NCBI GenBank assembly: GCA_014529385.2
Contig: CM043956.1
Coordinates: 66,516,281 to 66,576,280, forward strand
From: Adiantum capillus-veneris
Lineage: Eukaryota; Streptophyta; Polypodiopsida; Polypodiales; Pteridaceae
Length of the DNA stretch: 60,000 nucleotides
Direction: 5' to 3'
The notes under the pieces were generated by a model that saw only the letters and a list, made by a program, of their open reading frames with translations, made no database searches and was not told where the DNA came from. Below are positions 22,563 to 35,039 of the stretch, in pieces. Within the stretch, counting starts at the first letter, position 1. Each line of letters starts with the position of its first letter. Both the position numbers and the translations under genes were made by a program.

Positions 22563-23599
22563 TTTTTTTTAAAAAAAATAAGAGAAGTACATTGCCCCCA
22601 AGGGTCTAAGAAGCTTCTTAGGAAAGGGGTTCACCTCTTTAAAGATCCTCATTTCAAAATCCTGGAAGCTATGGGCAGGCTTTGTAAGTATGTAGATTCC
22701 GCAAACCCTATGGCCTAGGATATCTTCGTCAACGATATGCATAGTTTTCATCTTGGTCTAGCTACATATATCCAAGTGCATTGTGGGTAACTTATCATGT
22801 TTCTTTATAATGCTTCCTTTCTATTGCTAAAAGCTCCATTTACCTTATGCTCTTGTACAACCTAAGTACTTGTACTATGGGGGGGGGGGGGGGTCACCCA
22901 TTGTTGTGTAGAGTGTTAGTTGCACATTGAAGAGAGTGCTAAAGTAGGTAAAGAATTGTACCCTAATGCCTCCTCTATATGTTTATATGATTTTTGTATT
23001 GTTCTTAGTATAGAGTGTTTGTAGGCACAAAGCTCTCTTGAAATATAAATCATACAAAAATTAGAGTCTTCACATGCATCAACACAATGTACTGCGATCA
23101 CCATCCTAACTCCACACATACATTTGCCTTGGATATTGAGAAAGAGTGTAAAAAGAATTCACATATCACAAAGGAGAATCATACCTCCTTTATTCTAACA
23201 GTCCATCACCCACATACTATAAATGTTTCTTGGAGACTCTTAGAGGATAATACAAAAATAGACCCGATGGCCTCTACACCAAGACTATGCATGATGGTCT
23301 CATGATGAAAGGTACACAATAGGGGAACCACCTAGCTTGGGATGTGACTAGGACACGAATACAGACATCCAAGATAATAGGAATGACACACTGTCGAGAT
23401 AAGCCAATGAGAAAACACTTATGATACATGGAGTAGGAGGAGCACACTCAACACGATCATATGCATGGCACATGTAAGTAGTCTATGTCTTTGTAGATTG
23501 TTTGACATGGATAGCTGGCTAGTGGAGGCATTATAGGGATAGACATTTGACAAAATCAAGGAAAATGCTAACGAACATATCCCCAAATGGAGAGCTGCC
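22563..23599. other. No gene recognised; poly-G tract
   Basis: Apart from a possible weak LINE tail up to about 22750, this is unassigned sequence with a run of 14 or so G near 22879-22892. Confidence 0.55.
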
Positions 23600-24080
<481 letters not shown>

Positions 24081-25405
24081 TTGTGATGTAGATCCTGGGC
24101 CAAGAAGTAAGCACCACCATATGGTGCATGGAAATCTCAAGGGTTAGTAGGTCAGTGGATTAGGAGCACGATTAGTATAGTAAACATCATGAGGATAGGA
24201 ATATTGATAGCATTGCGAGAAATGACAAGTTCTAGGAATTCCCAACAGTATAATGAAATTGTTGATCATTTCCCTACAGTGCTCATGCCTTCAAGTGCTT
24301 CCCTACTCCCTTAGGGTATGATTTCTACGTGAAATGCATATGGTGTGTGTGATGACCTTGTGTTGGTAATCGTGTGTTGAGAGTAATCTCTGACCCTCCT
24401 TATATAAATGGAGAGAAGTAATCTTTTGCAATTTCTAATGCCAAATAAGAGGGCCCTGGCACAAGGCCCGATCCCACTAGGAATACCGTTGGTCTAGTGT
24501 TATTTAGGGATGATGATGTAGGCTAGATGCTCTCTAGTCCGTGGGTGTTCACCACTAGAGAGAGAAGGAGACTATACAATGAATTTTGGTTTTCTAAAAT
24601 TACAAGAAAAAGGTAAGAATGATGAAAGGGTAGAGTTGAACAAGAAATTTACAAGTGGTCGTACCATCGAAAACGATGCAAAATGTCTATGCAAGCAGGT
24701 TGTGATATGCCTGTTGATGCTCAATTTGGTGATGTGACACCCGTCCAAGTATCCCTCTAGCTTTCCCGTGTCTTTTGTAGCCATACTCGTGTGCTTTAGT
24801 AATTGTCCTCATGGTCGTCGTCATTCTTGTCGAGGCCTTCATCAAAAGGAGCGTATACGTGCAAGTGTGTATAAGTATATGAATGCAAGATGGCTGAAAG
24901 TATTTTTTTTCTTACTCATGGGCTAATCAAAAATATTTTTGAAGGTGGTAGGAAAAATGTGTTCGTGCATGTAGGCGGTGTGTGCACAAGTGTGTATGGC
25001 TGAAAATTAGCTTATTCACAGTTTATGGAGTATTCGGGATAGAGGGAAACACAGGAGAGAGAGAGACTGGCTAATTATGTTTGAGAGGGAGGGAGAGAGA
25101 GCTCACCATAGAGGGAGACAAATTGGGAGAAAGAGGTGTGTATGTGTGTGTGTGTGCACATGAAATTGCATGTACGTGAGAGAGAACATTAAATATTGAT
25201 TTTTAGAGAGGGATAATAGAGAGAAGTTTCAGCCAACGGAGAGCTTGGGGAAGACATGAGAGTGAGAGTGAGAGTGAAGAGTGTGTGTGCTGAAAATTGT
25301 CTTTTTTTAGCTTGTGTGTGTGTGTGGGCGCGTGTGTGAGTGTGTAGGAGAGAGCTAGAGTTTCTTTTGTTGGTCAAAGAGAGGGAGAAAGAGAACGGAC
25401 AAGCT

Positions 25406-25452
<47 letters not shown>

Positions 25453-26639
25453 GGTGGGCTAAGGGAGAGAGATGTAGAGGAGACAAGGAGGCCCCTCCCT
25501 CCTCCTTTGTTGACTTTGGCTTCATTATTGACCACCCTATTTTCAAACTATAGATATTATATTGCTTAAATAAATTAAGAGTGGAGCCCCATGGGAAGAA
25601 AGCATGGGAAAGGAAGATGCTCTTGGATCCATCAATGCTTGACCATGATGCACCCTCTTGACCATTTGTCCCATGGCAAGCTCTTGTAAGAGATTTTCCT
25701 CCAAGCTTTGAGTCTTCAAGTTGGCGTTCATCCGCAAAGCCTTGACACCTGGCAGTCAAGTGCTTACTAAGAAAGAAGTGGACCAAAATTTGAAAAGCGG
25801 CCCTCATTATCCCCCCCCCCCTTAAGTTGAAGGCATTGATGTCTCTAACTCCAAACTTGATTCTTCTTTGGTTGAGGTGGAGGGGTGTCCCTCCTCAGGA
25901 ATACCCATTGAGGCGGTCCAGGCCGGGCAACAAGAGAGGCAATCTCTAAACACCCCTCAAGGCTCCCGTGCTTCTCAATTGGGGCTGGGGCAACCACAAG
26001 CAAGAAACAACAACAACAAACCCACAGCCAAACAAGTGAAGGGAGCACCACCTAGTTATGGTATGCGAACTAGAACGCAAGAAGAGAGATTTTTTCACAC
26101 CCAAGAAGATGCGCCACAAAATACACACAAGCAATCTCACACCAAGACACACACCAAATCGAGTAGAGAGAGCTAGAGCAAAGGGAACAGGGAGAGAGAG
26201 AGGAATGAAACTTGTGTAATACCTTGTTTGTGACTTGCAAATGGAGATGGTTTGTTTTGATGCTATCGTAGAGCTTGTACAAAGATAGCTCAATGCTCAG
26301 TGAATGCTAAACATTTCCAGCACACACATACGTTGTCTTAGGGTGTGGGAGACCTCTCACCACAATACCCTCTTACAATGGGCACAAAATTGGCAATAAA
26401 AACACACTAACACAAGAGCAAATGATAAAAACATAAAATGCACAAGTCACCTTGAATTCACCAATCCTTATTGCACAACTGGAAGGACGAAGATTTGAAC
26501 GTTGATTCACACCTTTGATAGACCAAACCTCAATTTATTGATGATGGGGGCCTTCTTTGTCTGCTTGAGTCATGGATGTGGGCTTAAAAGAGAGCACTAT
26601 TGATGGTAGATAGATAAGGTGAAAGTAGAGTTTTAAAGA

Positions 26640-26641
<2 letters not shown>
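24081..26641. other. No gene recognised; GA/GT-rich patches
   Basis: Scattered GA and GT runs (25140-25155, 25313-25325 and a clear (GA)n at 25410-25450). The 102-codon frame at 25868-26176, rich in Gln, Asn and Thr, shows no known motif and is probably not a gene. No transposon end was identified. Confidence 0.5.

Positions 26642-26704
<63 letters not shown>
26642..26704. repeat. (GA)n microsatellite
   Basis: About 31 uninterrupted GA units. Confidence 0.96.
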
Positions 26705-26706
<2 letters not shown>

Positions 26707-28459
26707 ACTATATGCACATGTCTTGAGGTGAGGTGTCTTTTATGGTTAGGTCAATGGCTATTTTGTGTTAGTATGTTAGTGGTTATTGTTAGTAATCACT
26801 AGAAAGTTAATGATATATTTACAATGGGTAGAATGAGGTGGATGGTTGAAGTAAGATGGTTGAATGAAGTGAGAAAATCCTTGTGATGGTGAAGATCGAA
26901 GAAGTTTTGGACGTACTTGTGTAGGTTCTCAAAATTACTATTGGTCCTCTTCTTCTTCTTCTCTTCTTTATGCCACCACTGTCAAGGTTGATTATCGCGA
27001 TGAAAATGGAAATTCTGTTGATGAGATATATCAAATAGCAGAGGTTAAGCATGGTTTACATGCTGAATTTTATGTATTTAGAGAAGGGGTAAGATGGAAT
27101 TATACTTTGGAAGTAAGAGAGGCATAGAGATGGTGTATGTACATGTATAGCTCATATGAGATCTATGGAAGTAAGAGGGGAGGTTAATGGTGAAGAAGGT
27201 GAGAGAAACCATGGAAGGTACATGCTTGAGTGAGAGATTGAGAGGAATAAGTGTGTATAGAAGTGTGGAAAGAGGTGAGAGAAGACTATGGGCTACTTGT
27301 GAGAAAAGTGGGCAGACTGGAGTCCAGTCAAAAAATCATACCTCACCAGTGGTAGCTCAAAAATTAATGAACATTTTTGAGGTGATTATTCAGATTTGGT
27401 TCCACATTTTGTCTTGTAATCACCGCTTCAAATTTGGAGTGGAGATGTATCTAAAAAATCCCACCAAAAAGCTTGTTTTTCTTCACGAAAAAATTCTTCA
27501 GTGGCCCCCTTCTTGTTGAATTTGCATAAGACTTCAAAGGTGATCCCCTCGTTGCATTAGATCATGACCTAATTGAATCTTAGGGGTTTGAAAATATGCA
27601 TGGTTGTGAATTATACATAAATATAATATATGGATATGATGGAAAAAAAATAGGCTAGTATACCTAAACAATTCATGGAATCTAGAATAGTGTAGGGTAT
27701 ATATAAAAAAATAAATATATGAAGATATAGGGAATCAAATGAGGAGGGACCTCATTTGTTTTTATTGATGTATATTTATTTACAAGAGGTAAGAAATAAT
27801 ACCTGTAGGAAATAGAAATTTAGTAAAAGGCAATGACTGATGGTGAAAGGTAATTTTCCTAAGAGTGGATTCACACCGAAAATAAGAGAGCTTGCATGAA
27901 AATCTTTCTATATGGAATAAAGAGTATGGAAAATGGTAAGAAAAATTGTGATAATGGTGAGTCAATGTACATAACATACATAGGCAAATAATGCACACCT
28001 TGATAGACATATTTAAATAAATACCAAAATAATTATGAAAATTCCTTTTATTTAGACCCTATATATAGTGAGATATTTACACAAAAATGGGCTATAATAT
28101 ATATTTTTTTATTTACTTTTTTGGCTCAACTAACCCAATGACTAGCTAGCTGAGAGTTGTAAGGAGATATGGAAAAAGTCCCCTAACCCACACATGCCTA
28201 TGTACAATGAAAAGGTAGGGATCACCACAATGTTAAGGTGATTTTGGTAGGGTGAAGTAAATCACTATGGAAATTACGGAGAGCCAAAAAACGGCTATCA
28301 TTAGCCCTCCCCTAGGATGATGGAATATTCATGTACCATCATAAAATTATATTTTTCAAAGAGAGTGCTTTTGAGTCCTCTATGATATATGGTCCCTTGA
28401 CAGGAGTTTTATTGTGTGGCTTTTTGTCACACTCATGCTTCATGCAACAAAATAGTTCT
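26705..28459. other. No gene recognised
   Basis: AT-rich non-coding sequence. Short frames such as 27187-27519 have no recognisable domain. Confidence 0.55.
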
Positions 28460-29275
28460 TTGGTAGATCCTTGGAAGGAGACTCAAATAGGGCTTCAAGC
28501 AATACCTATTTACCTTCCTGGAGTGCTCTTTACCATTCAAGCTCCAAGCTGATCAATAGTAACTTGAATTGAAAGCCTTCTTGACTATGTATGGCCCCTG
28601 CCATCTAGTTTCAGACTTGGCATCAAAATGATTGTTGAGTCGATTGTCATACCTTAGCACAAGCTCTCCTTCCTTGATGACTTTGTCCCTGAGTTTCTTG
28701 TGAAGCTTCTCCTTTGCTTGTATAGATTTCATGTTGAGCACTCGTAAGCTACTTCTCTTTTCCACTCAAGCTCCACTAGTGTAAGAAGTCGATCCATCCA
28801 TACCTCGTGATCATCTTGTGTACCTCTGCCATGAAGCCATTTTATTGGGATGTTGAGCTCGATAGGCTGCAAAGCCTCTTGACCATACAACAAGTGAAAT
28901 GGTGTGAACTATGTTGCCTCCCTATATGTGGTTCGATATGCCTACGAGGACACATCCAAGAAGTTATCCCATAACTTTATTTTGTTTCCCTATATGTGAT
29001 TCGATATGCCCATGAGGCCACATCCAAGAAGTCATCCCATAACTTTATTTTGTTTCGCACCATCTTTCTAATGATGCCTGCAATGACACCATTAGCCTTC
29101 TCCACCAAACCATTTGACTCTGGGTAGTAGGGTGTGCTATGACGATCTAGAATGTGAAGCTCTTCACAAACTTGTGTGAGTAAACCCTTCTTGAACCCTG
29201 GACTATTATCTGTAACAATCTCTAGAGGTGTGCCAAATCTACAACAAATATTAGTGCAAACAAACCTGCTCTTTA
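28460..29275 (-). pseudogene. Ty3/gypsy integrase fragment (G3)
   Basis: On the reverse strand, from about 29275, the sequence reads RFGTPLEIVTDNSPGF, STPYYPESNGLVEKANG and IIRKMVRNKIKLWDDFL, the DDE integrase core with Asp and Glu visible. The C-terminal domain follows (LRYDNRLNNHF, ETRWQGPYIVKKAF, NRYCLKPYL). A 68-bp tandem duplication at 28921-29056 and stop codons break it. It is a different gypsy lineage from G1 and from the element at 46957-58845. No LTR was found on either side. Confidence 0.87.
28921..29056 (-). repeat. 68-bp tandem duplication inside G3
   Basis: Units 28921-28988 and 28989-29056 match except for a handful of substitutions. Both encode the same integrase piece after the catalytic Glu, and 68 is not a multiple of three. 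Confidence 0.9.
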
Positions 29276-29866
29276 TATAAAACATCATGTTATTATATTT
29301 TATTGATGCCCTAAAATCCCAGCTTTTATAAAGGTGCCACATTCTCGCTCTCTTAATTCAATTGAGTACACACCAAGATTTACGCATCATCAAGACAAAT
29401 CACTCTCTACACAAACTCATCTCCTGTGATCAGCTGACACATTTTGGGGTTTGTAGATCTAGAGTCTTATTGCTCTCCCTCTCCCTCTCATCTCTCGTCT
29501 TCGTATTCCTCCCTTGGGAGCATACCCTATCCTTAGATATATCTAGTTGGGACCAGACGACATACGTGTTGAGGGACACCTTGTGCTCCCCTTTCACATC
29601 AATGTTAGGAGTTGGAGCATCCTTAAGAAAGTTTGACATAGCCACAGGGTTAGACTCAGCATAACATTGGCAAAGGATTTCATAACATGTGGCCCCCTTG
29701 GGATGTAGTTCAAAGGCAGAGGGAAAATCCATGCTCAAATTATCAAATGGCTAACCCTAATAGGGTAAATGGCCATGATTTTTTGAGTATCGCATTTAGA
29801 CGGAGCAATAGTTATCCTCGAGCAGAGCACTGCACAATTCATGCCATGGTTGCCAACCCTCCCCCC

Positions 29867-29906
<40 letters not shown>

Positions 29907-31047
29907 ATCTTGAGAAGGTGTAATTTGTGAAAGCCTCCTCCACCGCAGTGGGCTCTATTGAAGCCACAACAAATTGTAATTAGTGCTAAAAAAAGATATA
30001 GGTTTAGTTTACAAATTTTGAAATTTACCTTTTGAAATTTTTTTTGTGGGTTTTAGAACCTATAAGGGAAAGGGGTGTGTAAGGTTTTTTAAGTGTAAAC
30101 AAAATTAGCTAAGGTATTTACCTTTTGGAAATTTAAGGTTAGGTAGATATTTAAGGGTTAGGTAAGAGGTGTGTGTTCCACTGCAGTGCGTCATAATTCC
30201 CTTGTGAAGTGGATATTACAATCCTTACTTCGAAGTCCATTCAAGGATTCAAGGATTCATGAGAGTGGGAGTGTAATCTTGACGCTTAAATGGTTAACTA
30301 TACCTTCATGGTATTAGGTGGGCATCAAAAATAAACATTTTCTCCCAGTAGTGTATATTTTGATGACTACCACTTCTCTCATAAGCTAGCCTATCACTCC
30401 CAACTTCTAATCTCATGGGTCCTTAGATCTAATCAGGAAGAGACACACTCCTACCTCCAAAGAGGTCTTGCTACCGTAGATTCAGAGTCTCGACTCTTAA
30501 AGTCTCCAATTGTTGTTGTGATTCTTAGTGGCCCCCCTTCTCCTCTTCTTATGCATGAACTTGGAAGATATTAGTTAATAATATGTGTGTGTGTGCACGC
30601 GTGCGTGTTCATCTATGGGTGCTCACTCCAAAGAATGCACAAATACATTAGCCTATTGGAAATCCTAATTGAGGTTTTTGAACTTTTAGCATAATAAGGT
30701 ATGAAGAATTTGATATGGCACTTGCCACCTTGCACTACCCTCGAACTTCAAATCCATGTAACCGACCTCAACTTTTGAACATCCATCTTTGGTCCTCTAC
30801 CTCTACACTTGCAAAAATCCCCACTCCACCTTCTAGAAGGCTTGCCAAGATGCCTTTGCTTGATCCTCCAAGCCTTATCACCAATGCACCACCACTCCTA
30901 TCATAGGACTAAATAGAGATAAAGGGCTACTATGGGCCACGAGACACACACACACACACACAGGGAGGGAGGGGGAGAGAGGGTACCTACTTTGAGACTC
31001 CAAGAAATGCAATAAAAATATCTTATATGTTCGCACCCATCCATGGC

Positions 31048-31050
<3 letters not shown>
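29276..31050. other. No gene recognised; CT run and possible MITE
   Basis: Contains a (CT)n run at 29873-29903, a 248-bp stretch (29941-30188) with matching palindromic ends, and a short (CA)n near 30945-30961. No gene is supported. The 102-codon reverse frame at 29430-29738 is unrecognised. Confidence 0.5.
29941..30188. mobile_element. Possible MITE with CAC(C/T)GCAGTGG ends
   Basis: The left end is CACCGCAGTGG and the right end is CCACTGCAGTG, an 11-bp inverted pair with one mismatch around AT-rich DNA. No target duplication is visible and each end is itself near-palindromic, so chance is a real alternative. Confidence 0.3.

Positions 31051-31092
<42 letters not shown>
31051..31092. repeat. 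(GA)n microsatellite
   Basis: About 20 GA units. Confidence 0.95.
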
Positions 31093-31098
<6 letters not shown>

Positions 31099-31938
31099 TT
31101 TGTTGTGATCATAGTTTGTCATTTTAGGATTCCCAAGGCATTAATAACATCCATTCTATAAAAAAGAAAAATTGGGCTTAATGGTTTTATATTTTTCTTA
31201 CTAGCTTTTTTTTTAATGCCAACTATCACATCCTTGACATACGCTTACAAGAAGCTACTAAATAGGTTCCTATTGGTTGAACACCTTTGGCACAAAATTT
31301 ATAATGCATGCAGCATATCATTTCTGCTTAAGACACATTCCATAGTTGAGTAACCAACCTTTTTAAGTTAGGTGCATGAAATTCCCTTCAACAATTTTGC
31401 ATCTCAAAAATTCATAATGCCATATATGGCTCACCATTGTGAATTTATTGGATTGAAATTTTATTTTTGGAGAAAATCAGGGTTGCCCAATAAATAGTTT
31501 ACATGAGTTGCTTGTGTAATCATATAATTGGGACACATTAATATTACAGCATTATTGGCAATAGCTAGAGCCATTTGTACATCATTATTCGTTGACTCCT
31601 TTAGGAAATATTCATTTAAATACCTCTATTTTTTAGTACTTTTGTGATAGAACGCAAATAATAGCAACGTCCATAATACTTTTTCATAATTCTTCTACCA
31701 CTAGTTTGGTAATCCAAAGGACAAAAAGTATCCTTTCATGGTTTCAAAAAAAAAAACAAATACTCCTAATATATGTATTTGTTTGTAGACATCCTTACCT
31801 TAGCTTAAAGCTAACACCACACTTTATATGGGAAAAATAATCTCAACTCTTGAGTCTATGATCATGAGCATCTCTCAAAGCCAAAAGAGTGAGCACCATA
31901 TTGGTGAATATGGGAATTTCTCAACTCCCATTTTCAAG
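31093..31938. other. No gene recognised
   Basis: AT-rich sequence without coding or transposon signals. Confidence 0.55.
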
Positions 31939-32146
31939 ACAAGCTTAAAAATTTGACCACATGGCCAAATCTTAGCCTAAGTTTGAGAGCATGGCGGCTC
32001 CTAAGACCTTTTCAAGTACTACCTTGTGAAAAAGTTTGGCCTTCAAGAAAAGTTTGAGATTTGTCCATATGGCCAAATATTCAAGACATTGGTAATCTCC
32101 AAATTGACTCTAAAGTCTCAAACTCTATAATATGGTGTAAGTCCTC
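31939..32146 (+). repeat. Dispersed repeat, copy 2
   Basis: Same family as 15333-15528, collinear along its whole length with modest divergence. Confidence 0.72.
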
Positions 32147-33268
32147 AATTTGACCAAAAGTAGCTTATTTGCTAAATGAAGCCCATTTTACACAAGGTAA
32201 AAGATTTTCTAGACTATGAGACTATTATTTTTTTTATAAACATCAATGAGTTCTTGAACAAAGTCGATGGTCATTGTAGGCTTAAAAAATTTCTTTTGAA
32301 CATAGAATTAAGTACAAAAAAAAGGTGTATGTTTTGCATTCTATTTACCTATCATCAATGTTTCTATAAGTACACCCATCGTTATCTTTATAAAATGATT
32401 CCACTTTACACACTTTGGTTTTTTACCTACATACTCAAGCAAAAAAAGAATCAAAATTTGCGTTGCATTTATACGCATGTACCAAAATAATTATACATAC
32501 AAAACGCTATTATATGCCGAAATCCCGTATAATCATCGTATTACCGTTTTATTTTTTCTTGATAAAAATGACTTTAGATAGAAAAGACTTTCAATCAAAA
32601 ATACTTTCGATTGAAAAATACATATATAAGAAACCGTCGCCGGTTTCGATCCAAAGCAGTTCTAAAGCTTCAGGAGATTGTTGAAACAGACAGAGCTTGA
32701 GATTTCCAGAGTTTGAGGAGGATTTTGGGACAGCCAAACCTTGAGGTAAAAAATTCAACTTGTAATTGCTCTTTTAGAACTTGTTTTTGTGTGTGTTGTG
32801 CGAGACTCTATCGTGCTATTGTTTTACTCTCACCACAGAGTTGGCTTGCATGTTATAAGCCACTTCGTGGTGTGTAGCCATCTGGCTCACTCCAAAAGTA
32901 TGTAGAAATTAGTCATTTTACTCGTGTTCTGCAGCCACTTGGCTCATTGCAGATAAGGGTTTTAGGACAGACTTAGATTCTTACTCGTGTGGTGCATTTG
33001 TCTCTCTCACTACAAGCTGAGTATAGGGTTTAGTGGTCGAGTGGTGGTGTGCAGTAGGCATGATGATACACCTCTCACTCCAGAGTGGCCTATAGGTTGC
33101 TCAATTTTAAATCAGCTCAGATTATCATTTGTTTTGCGTACACACAAGAGTTTCTACTAGTCAAAAGAGAGTGGAGAGATGAATAGTTTATACCCTTTTT
33201 ATCTTTGTAAGACGCACTGATTACTCTTGTGTTTCAAACTCCAAAGATACGTCATTGTTCATCACTAG
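32147..33268. other. No gene recognised
   Basis: AT-rich sequence. The 104-codon frame at 32176-32490 is Lys- and Tyr-rich and shows no known domain. Confidence 0.5.
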
Positions 33269-33660
33269 ATGACTTGGATGTAAATACATATGATATTTGG
33301 CCTGCATCTGAGATTGTTAAGTTGTCCACTCATGTTTGCGTTCTCCATACACTTCATCGGGGATTGGATTAAGTCACATCATCATTCTTACTACATAGAA
33401 ATATGAGAAATATGTTTGTCTACCTAAGAGTAAAGAGATGCATACATATTCCCTCTTCATCTTAGCATCACACGCCTTCTATTTGGTGATCCGTAGATAC
33501 TCTACTTATGAGTAGATAAACTGGTGTTATCTTGGATGTAAATATGTACGATGTTTGATCACAATCCGAGATTTTTAAATTATCCGTTGATGGTTGTGTT
33601 GTGCGTTCCACCCACTTCATCAGGGATTAGATTGATCAAATTATCAATCAGCATTACAAC
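33269..33660 (+). repeat. Local direct repeat, two units of about 130 bp
   Basis: Units at about 33269-33400 and 33529-33660 share CTTGGATGTAAATA, GAGATT, and CACTTCATC followed by GGGATT. The second ends at the border of the foldback element. Confidence 0.65.
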
Positions 33661-34066
33661 AACCATTAGAAAATTTCAGAGGTCATTTGGAGGGCCTTGT
33701 AAGAAATTGTATTTCTCTCTCTAGAAACTTTTTTTTAAAATGCACTTGCACCTTGTGAGTACATCCAAAAGGACAACCAAACACTCTAAAAAGTAGATTT
33801 ATATTCCCAATCGTCCTTGAAAACGGTCACTTTTTTATTTAATGCAAGCGTCTTTTTTAGGAGGCAGGTGCGGCGCATTCAATGCAGCTTACGTCATCAC
33901 TGGAACTTGAAAAGTCACAAACTCTGAAATAGTGACAGATTTTGAGGCTTTTGACACCACCAATGCGTCCACAACACCAAAATACCCTAAAAATGAATGT
34001 CTACTTGTCTCATTCCGACATCCGGAGAGACAAAAAATGTCAAAAAACCTCCAAAAATGGGCTTTT

Positions 34067-34128
34067 TACTTAAGGCGCGCGAGGATGCATTCTAAAATTC
34101 TAGAATGCCCCCCTGTGCGCTGTTAGTA
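34067..34128. repeat. Palindrome within foldback element, unit 1
   Basis: TACTTAAGGCGCGCGAGG pairs imperfectly with a CCCCTGTGCGCTGTTAGTA arm around a TCTAAAATTCTAGA centre. Confidence 0.8.
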
Positions 34129-34240
34129 CAAATCTCCTTTTAGTGGTTTTTGGACACTTATCTTTTAAGAAAGCCCCTTTTTTGAGGTTTTTTGACATTT
34201 TCCTCTCAAAAAGCTTCCTAAAGAGGAAAAAGGGCCTTTT

Positions 34241-34301
34241 TACTAATGGCGCACGAGGAGGCATTCCAAATTTTGGAATGCCCCCTCGCGCGCCGTTAGT
34301 A
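34241..34301. repeat. Palindrome within foldback element, unit 2
   Basis: A 61-bp near-perfect dyad centred on CCAAATTTTGG, with arms GGCGCACGAGGAGGCATT and AATGCCCCCTCGCGCGCC bounded by TACTAA and TTAGTA. It would form a strong hairpin as single-stranded DNA or RNA. Confidence 0.88.
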
Positions 34302-34708
34302 AAATGTTCTTTTTGGGGTTTTTGACATTTTTTGCCTCTTTGGATGTCGGAACGAGGCAATTGGACATTCATTTCTGGATATTTGGGCGTTCCGGACGCA
34401 TTGACAGTATAAAAACTTTCAAAAAATTTCCACCAGTTGATAGTTTTGTGACTTTTTGACTTCTAGTGATGACGTAAGCCATATCAAATGCACCGCATCT
34501 ACCTTCTGAAAAAGGTGCTCGCATTAAATGAAAGAGATTGATCGTCTTCAAGGACCACTAGATTATTAAATGAGGAGAGGGACACCTTTTATATTTTCGT
34601 TAATATCAATCTAGTTTTCTACGTAACGTAGGCTCTTCTCTCATTGGAGGAGCTTATTTTCCTCTCTCTTCCAAAAGGCCCTCCAAAAGACCTTCGAAAT
34701 CTCCTAAT

Positions 34709-35039
34709 GCTCCAAGACTTGCATTGAGTGTACCTCACACCAACTGGGTTGTACACATTCACGCTCCAATCATTTACCTGTATTATGTAGCACACATGTC
34801 AGGGTCCAGTTCTTGTGAATGAGCGTACCTCACACTCCTGGCATGTTCACCTCTCTCCATTTCTCTCTTTGTGTATTCTCCTCTCTATAGTACAATGTAT
34901 GTATTGCAATCATAATATATTATCGTTTGCTATGAATTAAGTCAACTTGTGTATAAAATCTACGTTAGTGAACATGACAAAAATTTGATAGTTTTTCTTC
35001 TTTCCTATGACATTTATGTTATAAAACTATATCTTGCAG
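34709..35039. other. No gene; possible intron of the following pseudogene
   Basis: Sequence between the foldback element and a plausible 3' splice site (ACTATATCTTGCAG ending at 35039). Nothing else is visible. Confidence 0.45.

Larger units (their letters stand above)
33665..34708. mobile_element. Foldback (long inverted repeat) element, ~1.04 kb
   Basis: The outer ends pair: ATTAGAAAATTTC at 33665 with GAAATCTCCTAAT ending at 34708, then TTTGGAGGGCCTT on one side with its complement on the other. Inner arms (about 33810-34060 and 34315-34560) are also inverted copies, sharing for example CTTACGTCATCACT, CAATGCGTCC and TTCCGACATCC. The centre holds two palindromes of about 60 bp. It codes for nothing. 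Long inverted arms are seen in foldback and some Mutator-derived elements, but no target duplication was found, so class and exact borders are uncertain. Confidence 0.75.

Noticed and set aside
25868-26176. 102-codon frame with Gln/Asn/Thr-rich sequence
   Set aside because: No motif, partner exon or homologous copy in the window. The composition suggests chance in GA/CA-rich DNA.
34100-34372. Overlapping frames in the foldback element with PPRAPL and similar words
   Set aside because: They arise from the inverted repeats, appear on both strands and have no known domain.
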